Shown: one piece after another, positions 17,886 to 27,152 of the stretch
How the letters are laid out: each line of letters opens with the position of its first letter
Numbering within the stretch: the stretch's first letter is position 1
Assembly: GCF_016908465.1 (NCBI RefSeq)
Contig: NZ_JAFBDY010000009.1
Location: 1 to 64,000 of the forward strand
Direction of reading: 5' to 3'
Length of the DNA stretch: 64,000 nucleotides
Source of the DNA: Lysinibacillus composti
Lineage (GTDB): Bacteria; Bacillota; Bacilli; Bacillales_A; Planococcaceae
Notes under the pieces: generated by a model
Told to the model about the DNA's origin: nothing
The model's database searches: none
Seen by the model: the letters and a program-made list of their open reading frames with translations, nothing else
Position numbers and translations under genes: made by a program

Positions 17886-18263
17886 CCGAAATCACCTCTA
17901 ATCCTCGAATTACCATATAGTATGTACTTTTAAATAACCGTTTAATCGAAATTATACATAAAAAAACTGTTGCACTTTGTCTAAAAACATCTATACTTTT
18001 TTCTCGTACTGCATAAAACAATTACGTAATAGAGCAAATAAGGTTTCAAAAGCGCTCTGTGGCAATGATTGGGATATTCAATCTTTCCGTTTATTTAAAG
18101 GATTAGAAACAAAAACTAATGATGCCAATAATCATTCGTTTCGGAATTTACTATAATTATGTAAATGAACAACGAAAATTGTTAAATTTTGCACTGTTTT
18201 TGAAATGAATAGGATATGATGTTTTTAGCATGTAATGAAAAATAAATGTTGTAGGTGAATGAA
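17886..18263. other. Intergenic region between pbpG and speB, speE absent
   Basis: About 380 bp without a coding region on either strand. In B. subtilis the spermidine synthase gene speE lies exactly here, ahead of speB. Only the divergent promoters are expected; I could not fix a sigma-F promoter for pbpG with confidence. Confidence 0.6.
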
Positions 18264-19136
18264 ATGAGATTTGATGAAACATATTCTGGTAACGTATTTA
18301 TTAAAAGTCATCCTAATTACGAAGAATCTAAGGCAGTTCTTTATGGAATGCCAATGGACTGGACAGTAAGCTATCGACCGGGTTCTCGTTTTGGCCCAGC
18401 TCGAATTCGAGAAGTATCGATTGGGTTAGAAGAATATAGTTTATATTTAGACCGTGAATTAGATGAAGTGAAATACTTTGATGCGGGTGATATTCCACTT
18501 CCGTTTGGAAACCCAGAAAAATCATTAAAAGAAATTAAAGACTTCGTTAGAAAAGTATTAGCTGATGGGAAAGTTCCGATTGGAATGGGAGGAGAGCACT
18601 TAGTTTCTCTACCTGTAATGGAAGCAGTGTATGAAAAATACAATGACCTAGCTATTATCCATTTTGATGCTCATACAGATTTACGAACTGATTATGAAGG
18701 TGAACCATATTCTCATGCGACACCTATCCGTAAAATTGCTGACCATATTGGGCCGAAAAATGTATACTCATTTGGTATTCGTTCAGGAATGAAGGAAGAG
18801 TTTGAGTGGGCAAAAGAAAATGGAATGCATATTTCACCATTTGAAGTGTTAGAGCCATTGAAAGAAGTATTACCAACATTAGCCGGACGTAATGTGTATG
18901 TAACGATTGATATCGATGTATTAGATCCTGCACATGCACCAGGAACAGGTACGGTAGATGCTGGTGGTATTACATCAAAAGAATTATTAGCCTCTATCCA
19001 TGAAATTGCACGTAGTGGTGTGAATGTAGTTGGATTTGACTTAGTGGAAGTTGCACCAGTATACGACAACTCAGAAATGACGGCGAATACAGCAAGTAAG
19101 TTAATTCGCGAGATGATACTTGGTTGGGTGAAATAA
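18264..19136 (+). CDS. speB: Agmatinase SpeB
   Basis: Ureohydrolase that converts agmatine to putrescine and urea, 290 residues. The dinuclear manganese site is visible as GGEH (109-112), DAHTD (135-139) and DIDVLDP (216-222). I use ATG (MRFDETYSG), which has AGGTGA six bases upstream and matches the B. subtilis N-terminus; a GTG nine bases earlier overlaps the ribosome binding site. Unlike in B. subtilis it is not preceded by speE. A copy of its 3' end is repeated just after the stop codon. Confidence 0.97.
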   Translation: MRFDETYSGNVFIKSHPNYEESKAVLYGMPMDWTVSYRPGSRFGPARIREVSIGLEEYSLYLDRELDEVKYFDAGDIPLPFGNPEKSLKEIKDFVRKVLADGKVPIGMGGEHLVSLPVMEAVYEKYNDLAIIHFDAHTDLRTDYEGEPYSHATPIRKIADHIGPKNVYSFGIRSGMKEEFEWAKENGMHISPFEVLEPLKEVLPTLAGRNVYVTIDIDVLDPAHAPGTGTVDAGGITSKELLASIHEIARSGVNVVGFDLVEVAPVYDNSEMTANTASKLIREMILGWVK

Positions 19137-19227
19137 TACCATTTAAAAAGAGGTTCTTGATATCCGCCACGAAAGCGCAGCGGCAGTGGCGAACACAGCG
19201 AGTAAGTTAATTCGCGAGATGAGACTT
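19082..19227. repeat. Duplicated 3' tail of speB
   Basis: The 40 bp at 19082-19121, inside the last codons of speB, recur at 19188-19227 downstream of the stop with three differences (core AGTAAGTTAATTCGCGAGAT identical). The second copy is not translated as part of speB. The sequence between the copies includes CGAAAGCGCAGCGGCAGTGGCG. Confidence 0.85.
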
Positions 19228-19261
19228 CAGGATTTCAATTGCTTGGAGAATTTCGCTTAAT

Positions 19262-19302
19262 AAAAAAGCATGGAAAACATAAACGTTTTCCATGCTTTTT
19301 TC
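19262..19302 (+). terminator. Terminator downstream of speB
   Basis: AAAAAAGCATGGAAAAC pairs perfectly with GTTTTCCATGCTTTTTT around a 6-nt loop. Confidence 0.9.
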
Positions 19303-19441
19303 ATGCTTAAAGAAACGTAATTTGGATAGCCTTCTATTATTGATTCTTAAAAGCTACAAGTTTTAGAAAAATTAATTTATTGCATTATTAACGGATAACT
19401 ATTTTGAATTTGTTCTGAAAATTCGCTCATATAGTTGTATC

Positions 19442-19471
19442 TTGATAAATATGGAGGAATCATCCTATAAT
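19442..19471 (+). promoter_or_regulatory. Sigma-A-like promoter for ywiB-argS
   Basis: TTGATA, 18-bp spacer, TATAAT, ending about 40 bp before the ywiB start. Confidence 0.6.
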
Positions 19472-19511
19472 ATAAAGGTTATAGGAATGCACGAAGGAGT
19501 AGACCACTTAA

Positions 19512-19952
19512 ATGAACACCGCACAGAAAAATGTAAAAATTAAATTAAATTCAACGATTCATCCAGTTGATGGAGAACTTGAATCGTATGAGTTGTGGCT
19601 ACAAGGATCCTTAATCCAAAAATCCGGAAAAACTTTCTTGAGATACGAAGAAGTTTTGGATGAAAAAACAATCCAGACAACAGTAAAAATGGATAAAGAA
19701 AATGCGCTTATTTTGCGAAGTGGTGGAGTAAAAATGCGCTTACCATTTAGTTCGATACAAGATGAGCACGGCCACTATGATACTCAATTTGGGGCACTAC
19801 CAATCGTTACAAAAACACATCAATTAAGTCATGAGCATCATGAAAATGATTTATTCAAAGGTCAATTTAACGTTAATTACGATTTAATTATAGGCGGACA
19901 ATCGGTTGGAAACTATAAGTTGGAAATAAATTATTCGGAGGTACGAGTATGA
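19512..19952 (+). CDS. ywiB: YwiB family protein (DUF1934)
   Basis: Soluble beta-rich protein of 146 residues with a predicted calycin-like barrel (alternating strands, ending [21 protein letters not shown]). Function is not established. ATG preceded by AAGGAG. The stop codon overlaps the argS start (ATGA), indicating translational coupling, and the pair is conserved in Bacillales. Confidence 0.88.
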   Translation: MNTAQKNVKIKLNSTIHPVDGELESYELWLQGSLIQKSGKTFLRYEEVLDEKTIQTTVKMDKENALILRSGGVKMRLPFSSIQDEHGHYDTQFGALPIVTKTHQLSHEHHENDLFKGQFNVNYDLIIGGQSVGNYKLEINYSEVRV

Positions 19953-21616
19953 ACGCGGTAGAACAATTGCAACAATCTATTAAAGAGGTTCTTGCAGCTG
20001 CAGTAAAAAAAGCAGGCTTAGTAGAAGATGGAGCAGAGTATAACATTCACATTGAAACACCGAAAGATAAAGCAAATGGTGATTTTGCAACAAACTTAGC
20101 GATGCAACTAACAAAGCTTGCAAAAAAACCACCTAGAGCAATTGCTGAAGCTATTTTAGAAAATATCGAAACTAGTGGGACAAGCATTGAAAAAGTTGAA
20201 ATTGCTGGACCTGGTTTCATTAATATAACAGTAAAAAAAGACTTCTTAGCTGATGTGGTAAAAGCAGTTAAAGAACAAGGCGAAAATTATGGCCGATCAA
20301 ATACTGGAAACAGTGAAAAGGTTCAAGTAGAGTTCGTATCTGCAAACCCAACAGGAGACCTGCACTTAGGACACGCACGTGGGGCAGCTTACGGTGATTC
20401 ATTATGTAACGTTTTAGACTTTGCAGGTTTTGATGTCTCTCGTGAATACTACATTAACGATGCTGGTAATCAAATAAACAATCTTGCATTCTCACTAGAA
20501 GCCCGTTATAAACAAGCATTAGGGTTAGATGCAGAAATGCCAGAAGACGGTTACCACGGTGCGGATATAGTTGGAATTGCTAAAAAATTAGTTGATGAGT
20601 TTGGCAATAGCATCTTAGAAAAATCAAGCGAAGAACGCTTCGAGTTTTTCCGTAAACATGGATTACGTTTAGAACTTGCAAAACTTCAAAATGACTTGGA
20701 GAACTTCCGTGTGAAATTTGATGTTTGGTATTCTGAAACGTCATTATATGAAAACGGGAAAATTGATGTAGCATTAGATAAATTAAAAGCAAATGGCCAT
20801 GTTTATGAAGAAGACGGCGCGACTTGGTTCCGTTCAACAACATTTGGTGACGATAAAGACCGCGTACTGATTAAACAAGGTGGTTCTTACACTTATTTAA
20901 CACCTGATATTGCTTACCACGAAGATAAAATTAACCGCGGATTTGATAAATTAATCAATATTTGGGGTGCCGATCACCACGGATACATCCCACGTATGAA
21001 AGCGGCAATCCAAGCACTAGGTTATGACCGTGACAAACTAGAAGTTGAAGTAATTCAAATGGTTCAACTTTATAAAAACGGTGAGAAGTACAAAATGAGT
21101 AAACGTACAGGAAACGCCGTAACAATGCGTGAATTAGTAGAAGAAGTGGGTCTTGATGCAGTACGCTATTACTTCGTGAAAACTGCTTGTGATTCACATA
21201 TGGATTTTGACTTAGATTTAGCTGTATCTCAATCAAACGAAAACCCAGTGTATTATGCACAATATGCACATGCAAGAATTTGTTCAATTATTCGTTCTGC
21301 TTCAGAACAAGGATTTGAAGCATCAATAGAAAATTTAAACTTACTAACTGCTGAAAAAGAAGTAGAAGTATTGAAAAAAGTAGGGGCGTTCCCTCAAATT
21401 GTTGCAGAAGCAGCAAAACACCGTACGCCACACCGTATTGCAAACTATATTCAAGAATTAGCGGCGTCGTTCCATAGCTTCTACAATGCAGAGAAAGTAA
21501 TTAACCCTGACAATAAAGAACTAACAGAATCACGTTTAGCATTAATCAATGCGGTTCGAATTACTATTGCAAACGCATTACGTCTAATCGGTGTTTCAGC
21601 TCCAGAAAAAATGTAA
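19949..21616 (+). CDS. argS: Arginyl-tRNA synthetase
   Basis: Class I synthetase of 555 residues, near the 556 of B. subtilis. The N-terminal Add1 tRNA-binding domain (about 1-120) precedes the HIGH-like motif HLGH (139-142); KMSKRTGNA carries KMSK at 382-385; the helical DALR anticodon-binding domain fills the C-terminus ([12 protein letters not shown] onward). The GGAGG ribosome binding site lies inside the end of ywiB. Confidence 0.98.
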   Translation: MNAVEQLQQSIKEVLAAAVKKAGLVEDGAEYNIHIETPKDKANGDFATNLAMQLTKLAKKPPRAIAEAILENIETSGTSIEKVEIAGPGFINITVKKDFLADVVKAVKEQGENYGRSNTGNSEKVQVEFVSANPTGDLHLGHARGAAYGDSLCNVLDFAGFDVSREYYINDAGNQINNLAFSLEARYKQALGLDAEMPEDGYHGADIVGIAKKLVDEFGNSILEKSSEERFEFFRKHGLRLELAKLQNDLENFRVKFDVWYSETSLYENGKIDVALDKLKANGHVYEEDGATWFRSTTFGDDKDRVLIKQGGSYTYLTPDIAYHEDKINRGFDKLINIWGADHHGYIPRMKAAIQALGYDRDKLEVEVIQMVQLYKNGEKYKMSKRTGNAVTMRELVEEVGLDAVRYYFVKTACDSHMDFDLDLAVSQSNENPVYYAQYAHARICSIIRSASEQGFEASIENLNLLTAEKEVEVLKKVGAFPQIVAEAAKHRTPHRIANYIQELAASFHSFYNAEKVINPDNKELTESRLALINAVRITIANALRLIGVSAPEKM

Positions 21617-21627
21617 TAAACAAATAC

Positions 21628-21662
21628 AACCAGTCTCCTTTAAATGGAGGCTGGTTTTTTTA
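21628..21662 (+). terminator. Terminator after argS
   Basis: AACCAGTCTCC pairs with GGAGGCTGGTT, followed by a T run. Confidence 0.92.
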
Positions 21663-22440
21663 TATTATTGATCTATTACATACTTGATAAAATGTATTCT
21701 AATAGAGGTTGTAAGGTGCCATTAATCAGCACGTCGTCGAAAACGCCACACCTGCAAGTATTGCTAACATGACTCAATAAGCGCGTGCTTCATTCAACAT
21801 AAGGCAAGAGCTGACAGAAAAGTGGCTTGGCTTGTGGCATGGAAATCAATAAAGTGACATAATAAATCACTAAAGTAAATTACAAATTGCGAATAGATAT
21901 CTTTAATTAATAAATGGATTGCTAAGTATGGAGGGGATTACAATATGGTTTTATTCTTTCTGAAAATAAGGGAATAAACTTCCCTTAAATTGAAAAATCC
22001 CCTCAAATTCCCTAAAATAAGGGTAGTAATTTCTCTTATTTTATCTAAAACGATGGTTTTTGCCTTATTTAGAGCAAATAACGGAAAAATGTTCCCTTAT
22101 TCCAGCTCAACCAGCCTCGATTTTGTTCAATAACGGAAAAATGTTCCCTTATTTCAGTTGACCCAGCCCTGATTTTGTCCAATAACGGAAAAAACCTCGA
22201 CTATCACAACTCACCTCTCTCCAAACCTCGATATAGTACATTAGTGGGAAATCTCCACTTAAATTTGCTCTCCCAGACCTCGTAAACTGTGCTCATAATA
22301 ATTGCAAGTCGACAAATTTCATGCTTTTTTTGAATTTTCATTTTTTGTTAAAATAATTATTTATCCCTTTGAAATCCCTTTAAATCAACGTTCGTAAGGC
22401 ATATCATACAATTCCTACAAAAAAACTTTGAAATTAACTA
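21663..22440. other. Large intergenic gap with a micro-ORF and repeats
   Basis: No full gene seen in almost 800 bp. At 21945 an ATG follows a strong TATGGAGGGGATT ribosome binding site but the frame stops after ten codons (MVLFFLKIRE), like a truncated gene start. From about 21960 to 22200 the sequence is dominated by motifs of the form ATAAGGGAA / TTCCCTTAT, ending in the 52-bp tandem repeat listed separately. The first 250 bp hold nothing I recognise. Confidence 0.5.
22078..22200. repeat. 52-bp tandem repeat (2.3 copies)
   Basis: Units start ATAACGGAAAAATGTTCCC at 22078, 22130 and, incomplete, 22182, so the period is exactly 52 bp. Each unit carries an imperfect palindrome, AATAACGGAA / TTCCCTTATT, plus a CAGCC...GATTTTGT segment. 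Related ATAAGGG motifs are found just upstream. Confidence 0.85.
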
Positions 22441-22469
22441 TTGACTATAAAATTATGAAAAAGTAAAAT
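22441..22469 (+). promoter_or_regulatory. Sigma-A promoter of the oxidoreductase-ABC transporter operon
   Basis: TTGACT, 17-bp spacer, TAAAAT, about 85 bp before the first start codon. The leader contains a small AGGGA/TCCCT inverted repeat but no S-box or T-box. Confidence 0.65.
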
Positions 22470-22554
22470 TGACTCATAGAAAATAGTAATTAAGTTGGGT
22501 TTTTTAGTAGGGATTAAAATAAGTCCCTAATGATTGAAAGGTAGGTAAGTTTTT

Positions 22555-23733
22555 GTGAAAGACTTATTCATAAAAAATGAACAACAACGACAATGGTTAG
22601 AAAAACTAGCGACATTAGAAGAGTCATTTAAAAATAATGCCCAACAGATCGATGAAGAATCTGCATTTCCACATGAGCATATTAAAGCATTACGTGAAAT
22701 TGGATATACAAAATTAACTTTACCGAAAGAACTTGGTGGTGAAGGATTTAATGTTTATGAAGCAATTTTACTTCATGAAACATTAGCAAGTTATGATGGT
22801 AGTACAGCGTTGGCTGCTGGGTGGACATTACTTACAGTTGGTGAACTATTTGAAAATAAATACTGGGATTCAGCTAAATTAAGCGAGTTTGCTAAAGAAG
22901 TAGAAAAGGGTGCGATTATTAACCGTGCAGTTAGTGAAATTGCAACTGGTAGCCCAATTCGTGGTGGACGTCCTGGAACAACTGCAAAAAAAGAAGGAAA
23001 TACGTGGGTGATTAATGGCCGTAAAAGCTACACAACTGGTTCACCAGAGCTTGATTATTTCTTAACTTCTGCCTGGATTGAAGAAGAAGAGAAAGTTGGT
23101 TTCTTCTTAATTCATAAAGATCGTAAAGGCGTATCAATCGATGAGACTTGGGATGTCATTGCAATGCGTGGTACTGGTAGCCATGATTTAGTATTAGAAA
23201 ACGTGGTTGTTGATGAGTCAGACTTAGTTGAACTACCAAACTACAATACTGGTTTTAAGTTAAATGGATGGCTTTTACTAGTTCCAGCAACTTACTTGGG
23301 TATTGCACAAGCAGCTGCTAATTATGCAATTCAGTTTGCTAATACACATTCACCAAACAGTATTCAAGGAACAATCGCAACATTACCAAATGTTCAAGCT
23401 TTAATTGGTGAGATTGAGTTAGAACTTACAAAAGCTCGCTTTGCACTTTATGGAGCAGCACAAAGCTATATCGATTCAAAAAACAGCAGTGAAGAAATTA
23501 ACGCTGAAAATGGTGCTAAAATCGTCAATGCAGTAAATGTTGCAAAACATATTGTAACAAATGCAGCTATTAATGTAGTTGATAAAGCAATGCGTGTCGT
23601 TGGAGCGAAAAGCTTACAACGCACAAACCCATTACAACGTTATTATCGCGATGTTCGCGCTGGTCTTCATAATCCACCTATGGATGATTTAACTATTAAA
23701 AAACTAGCCGAAGAGGCTTTAAAACTAAAATAA
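22555..23733 (+). CDS. Acyl-CoA-dehydrogenase-fold flavin oxidoreductase (SfnB/DszC-like)
   Basis: Protein of 392 residues with the three-part acyl-CoA dehydrogenase fold, but the end departs from true dehydrogenases: instead of the catalytic YEGT-glutamate it has NPLQRYYRDVRAGLHNPP, the pattern of the flavin monooxygenase branch (DszC, SfnB, YdbM-like), in which a histidine at this point is catalytic. Start is GTG behind AAAGGTAGG. It is the first gene of an operon with a polar amino-acid ABC importer, so oxidation of an imported, possibly sulfur-containing, compound is likely. The substrate is inference. Confidence 0.75.
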   Translation: MKDLFIKNEQQRQWLEKLATLEESFKNNAQQIDEESAFPHEHIKALREIGYTKLTLPKELGGEGFNVYEAILLHETLASYDGSTALAAGWTLLTVGELFENKYWDSAKLSEFAKEVEKGAIINRAVSEIATGSPIRGGRPGTTAKKEGNTWVINGRKSYTTGSPELDYFLTSAWIEEEEKVGFFLIHKDRKGVSIDETWDVIAMRGTGSHDLVLENVVVDESDLVELPNYNTGFKLNGWLLLVPATYLGIAQAAANYAIQFANTHSPNSIQGTIATLPNVQALIGEIELELTKARFALYGAAQSYIDSKNSSEEINAENGAKIVNAVNVAKHIVTNAAINVVDKAMRVVGAKSLQRTNPLQRYYRDVRAGLHNPPMDDLTIKKLAEEALKLK

Positions 23734-23760
23734 AACATTTGAAACAGGGGAGAAATAAAA

Positions 23761-24645
23761 ATGAAGTTTAACAAATTATTAAAGTTTGCAGCGGTAGGTT
23801 TTGCATCAATCTCAATTTTAGCAGCATGTGGTGGGAATGAAGAAGGTACTTCAACTTCAGAACCAGCAGATAACAAGGATGCATCTTCAGGTGAAGTTCA
23901 AAAAATTAAAGTTGCCTATGCAATCGGAACAAAACCAATTACTTATCAAGACGAAAATGGTGAAGCACAAGGTTACGATGTTGACGCAATGCGCGCGGTT
24001 GATGAGAAATTAGAAGACTATGAATTTGAATTTGTTGGAACAACAGATGATGATTTATTACTTGGTGTTGAACAAGGTAAATATGATGTAGGGATTAAAA
24101 ATGTATGGTACACAGATGAACGTGCACAAAAATATATTTTCCCAAAAGAATTCTTAGGTTTAAGTAGTGTTGGTTTACTACTGAAAAAAGAAAATGAAAA
24201 CATTAAAGACTTATCAGATTTTGCATCAGCTAATTTAGAATTAGCACCGATTGCAGCGAATAACGCTCAATACACAATTGTAGATGAGTACAATAAAGCA
24301 AATCCAGATAATGAAGTAAAACTTGTAGCTGGTGACGAGTTCACAGTTGACCAAGTACAATGGGTGAATGAAGGCCGTTCAGACGGAGCTATTTACCTTG
24401 AAGGTCAATATAATGCACAAATTTTAGCTGAAAACGGTCCTTACCATGGTTTTATTGACGATGTAGTCTATAACGAATTTATGGTTGTTAAAACTTGGCC
24501 TTTATTCAACAAAAAACAACAAGAATTTGCTGATGCGTATGATGAAGCAATGGCAGAAATTAAACAAACTGAAGAGCTAAAAGAGTTAATGAAAAAACAC
24601 TATGGTAGAGATTTATTTGAAGTTCTTGAAAAAGTAGAACGCTAA
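23761..24645 (+). CDS. ABC transporter substrate-binding lipoprotein (polar amino acid family)
   Basis: Family 3 extracellular solute-binding protein of 294 residues. The signal peptide ends in the lipobox LAAC with the acylated cysteine at 23, followed by an acidic linker rich in S, T and E. The mature part has the bilobed pattern typical of cystine/glutamine binders (IKVAYAIGTKPITYQDENGE ... YDVDAMRAV ... GKYDVGIKNVWYTDERAQKY). The ligand is not predictable. ATG with AGGGGAG upstream, 27 bp after the oxidoreductase. Confidence 0.9.
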   Translation: MKFNKLLKFAAVGFASISILAACGGNEEGTSTSEPADNKDASSGEVQKIKVAYAIGTKPITYQDENGEAQGYDVDAMRAVDEKLEDYEFEFVGTTDDDLLLGVEQGKYDVGIKNVWYTDERAQKYIFPKEFLGLSSVGLLLKKENENIKDLSDFASANLELAPIAANNAQYTIVDEYNKANPDNEVKLVAGDEFTVDQVQWVNEGRSDGAIYLEGQYNAQILAENGPYHGFIDDVVYNEFMVVKTWPLFNKKQQEFADAYDEAMAEIKQTEELKELMKKHYGRDLFEVLEKVER

Positions 24646-24667
24646 TTAGTAAGGAATATATAAAAAG

Positions 24668-24710
24668 AAGGCTGTTAGGTCGCTATTCATACCTTTCAGC
24701 CTTACTTTTT
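24668..24710 (+). terminator. Intra-operon terminator after the binding protein
   Basis: AAGGCTG...AGGT pairs with ACCT...CAGCCTT, then ACTTTTT. It lies between the binding-protein gene and the first permease and may reduce read-through so that the binding protein is made in excess. Confidence 0.65.
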
Positions 24711-24808
24711 ATTTATAGTCGTCATTACATACATAGTAGAAAATATACTTACGTTCTTAAATGCTTTGTGGTTACTAAATATTAGATAGGAAAGCGGTGA
24801 GAAAAGAA

Positions 24809-25519
24809 ATGGAGAAATATTTTGATATAGAGTATATATGGAGTTCTCTTCCACAACTATTACCATTCTTGAAGGTAACCTTCCTTGTAGTAGGTCTTTC
24901 AGTTTTAATTGGTTCTTTATTTGGTCTAGTATTGGCATTCGCAAAAATGAGTAATAGTAAATTATTAAGAGTTTTAGCAAATGCTTATACAACTGTGATG
25001 CGTTGCACGCCTTCCATTGTTTTATTATTCCTTGTGTATTATGGAGTACCAGCTTTTGCAGAAGGGTTATTCGGTTTAGATTTACAAGATATTCATACAG
25101 GTGTATATGTAGTACTCACGTTCACATTACAGTTTGCCGCGATGATGTCTGAAGTAGCTAGATCAGCCATTCAGTCTATTAATAAAGGGCAATATGAAGC
25201 TGCTGTTAGTGTTGGGTTAACACCATTTCAAGCTTATCGCCGTATCATCTTCCCACAAGCATTTGTAGTAGCTTTACCGAACTTTGGTAATGGATTGATT
25301 TCCATCTTGCAAGAAGGTGCATTAGCCTACACAATTGGATTTGTTGATGTTGTGGGTAAAGCAAATTTAATCATTGCAAATAACTATAATACACACCAAT
25401 TAGAAATATATATCGCCCTTGCGATCATTTATTGGGTATTAGCAATTGTCATCGAGAAAATCTTTGAACTACTAGAAAAAGCGTTTAGTAAAGGTTCTCG
25501 ATCATTAAAAGTGTCATAG
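24809..25519 (+). CDS. Amino acid ABC transporter permease, subunit 1
   Basis: HisM/GlnP-type integral membrane subunit of 236 residues with about five helices. The EAA loop that contacts the ATPase reads GQYEAAVSVGLTPFQAYRRI. I prefer the ATG (MEKYFDIEY) to a GTG 12 bases upstream that lies too close to the AGGAAAG ribosome binding site. It is followed by a second, related permease gene 12 bp later, suggesting a heterodimeric pore. Confidence 0.88.
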   Translation: MEKYFDIEYIWSSLPQLLPFLKVTFLVVGLSVLIGSLFGLVLAFAKMSNSKLLRVLANAYTTVMRCTPSIVLLFLVYYGVPAFAEGLFGLDLQDIHTGVYVVLTFTLQFAAMMSEVARSAIQSINKGQYEAAVSVGLTPFQAYRRIIFPQAFVVALPNFGNGLISILQEGALAYTIGFVDVVGKANLIIANNYNTHQLEIYIALAIIYWVLAIVIEKIFELLEKAFSKGSRSLKVS

Positions 25520-25531
25520 GAGGTGGCTGTA

Positions 25532-26248
25532 ATGGATACAAGTTTAATTAACGTTCCTTTTTTAATCGATACATTCTTTGTTGCGTTAAGTGGTGTACCA
25601 GTTGCTTTACTAGTAACGGTTGTTTCATTACTGATTGCCGTTCCTATTGGATTTTTCCTAGCATTAACACGAATCAATCAAATTCCTGTAATTAATACGA
25701 TCGCAAAGATTTACGTTTCCTTTGTTCGTGGAACACCAATTATCATTCAAATTTTCGTGTTATACAGTTTTATTCCACTCATGTTGAATGGAATCTTTAA
25801 AAAGTACAATATTGAATATTCGGTATATGATATTAATCCATTGTGGTATGCATTTATCATTTTCGCGTTTAATACAGCAGCTGTTTTAGTTGAAGTTTTC
25901 CGTTCAGCATTAAGTACAGTCGATAAAGGACAGCTTGAAGCAGCACAGTCTGTTGGGTTAACAAATGCACAAGCTTATCGTCGTATTATTATTCCACAAG
26001 CTTTAGTAACTGCACTACCTAATCTATGTACGGCTACAGTAAACTTAATTAAAGCAACGTCTCTAGGTTACGCAATTTCATTATACGAGATTACGTTAAA
26101 AGCGAAAGTCGCAGCAAACGTTGGTTATAACTATGTTGAAGCGTATATTGATATTTTCATAGTCTATTTAATTCTGTGTATCGTCGTAGAACAGCTATTT
26201 AAATGGTGGGAAAAACGTTTAAGTCGCTACAAATATGCTAATGCTTAA
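25532..26248 (+). CDS. Amino acid ABC transporter permease, subunit 2
   Basis: Second HisM/GlnP-type subunit, 238 residues, with EAA loop GQLEAAQSVGLTNAQAYRRI closely matching that of its neighbour. ATG start is seven bases after AGGAGGTGG; an in-frame GTG overlaps that ribosome binding site and is rejected. The longer periplasmic insert (FKKYNIEYSVYDINPLWY) distinguishes it from subunit 1. Confidence 0.88.
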   Translation: MDTSLINVPFLIDTFFVALSGVPVALLVTVVSLLIAVPIGFFLALTRINQIPVINTIAKIYVSFVRGTPIIIQIFVLYSFIPLMLNGIFKKYNIEYSVYDINPLWYAFIIFAFNTAAVLVEVFRSALSTVDKGQLEAAQSVGLTNAQAYRRIIIPQALVTALPNLCTATVNLIKATSLGYAISLYEITLKAKVAANVGYNYVEAYIDIFIVYLILCIVVEQLFKWWEKRLSRYKYANA

Positions 26249-26260
26249 GGAGGTAGAGAC

Positions 26261-27016
26261 ATGTTAGAAATTACAAATGTTCATAAATCGTTCGGTAAAA
26301 ATGAAATCCTAAAGGGCGTTGACTTAACAATCGAAAAAGGTGACGTAGTTGTTATTTTGGGGCCAAGTGGATCAGGTAAAACAACACTTCTGCGATGCAT
26401 TAACTTTTTAGAAAGAGCCGACCAAGGGACTGCCAACTTTGGTGACCTTAAAGTAGATTTAAAAGGTGCATCTAAAAAAGAAGTTCTAGATGTACGTAAA
26501 AAAACAGCCTTTGTGTTCCAAAACTATAATTTATTTAATAATAAAACAGCATTGGAAAACGTGGCTGAAGGGTTAATCATTGGACGAAAAATGCCTAAGG
26601 AAGAAGCTTATAAAATCTCTCGAGAAGCACTAGATAAAGTAGGCTTATCAGACAAGTACGATTTTTATCCTGTTCAGCTATCTGGTGGTCAGCAACAACG
26701 TGTAGGTATTGCCCGAGCAGTAGCCTTAAACCCAGATATCATTTTATTTGATGAACCAACATCAGCACTAGATCCTGAATTAGTTGGGGAAGTACTAGAA
26801 ACAATGAAAGAGATTGCTCGAGAAGGAACAACGATGCTTGTTGTAACACATGAAATGGGCTTTGCGAAAGACGTTGCAAAACGAGTGATTTTCATGGATG
26901 GCGGCGTTGTGGTGGAAGAAGGTACTCCACACGATATCTTTGTCACGCCAAAAGAAGAACGCACAAAACGGTTCCTTCGTCGTGTATTACCAGGCCAATA
27001 CGATTACGAGATTTAA
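26261..27016 (+). CDS. Amino acid ABC transporter ATP-binding protein
   Basis: ATPase of 251 residues with Walker [10 protein letters not shown] (34-42), signature LSGGQ (140-144), Walker B ILFDEP (161-166) and the switch histidine in VVTHEM. It belongs to the polar amino acid (GlnQ/TcyN) group. ATG 12 bp after permease 2, with AAGGAGG. It ends the operon and is followed by a terminator. Confidence 0.95.
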   Translation: MLEITNVHKSFGKNEILKGVDLTIEKGDVVVILGPSGSGKTTLLRCINFLERADQGTANFGDLKVDLKGASKKEVLDVRKKTAFVFQNYNLFNNKTALENVAEGLIIGRKMPKEEAYKISREALDKVGLSDKYDFYPVQLSGGQQQRVGIARAVALNPDIILFDEPTSALDPELVGEVLETMKEIAREGTTMLVVTHEMGFAKDVAKRVIFMDGGVVVEEGTPHDIFVTPKEERTKRFLRRVLPGQYDYEI

Positions 27017-27026
27017 TTTTCTATGG

Positions 27027-27056
27027 ACCAGTCCTTTTTGAGGGCTGGTTTTTTAA
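27027..27056 (+). terminator. Terminator of the ABC transporter operon
   Basis: ACCAGTCC pairs with GGGCTGGT, followed by TTTTTT. Confidence 0.88.
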
Positions 27057-27152
27057 TGTCGAGACGCACTTGTTCCAAAGTCTACTGAACACTGTTAAAA
27101 TTAATTAATAAAATAAAGTAATACATTTGAATATAAAGGGGAGAGCCTTGAG

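Noticed and set aside
18000-18260. Remnant of speE as a pseudogene
   Set aside because: No recognisable spermidine synthase fragments in any frame.
22475-22554. S-box or T-box in the leader of the oxidoreductase operon
   Set aside because: No conserved core of either class is present; only a 5-bp inverted repeat is seen.
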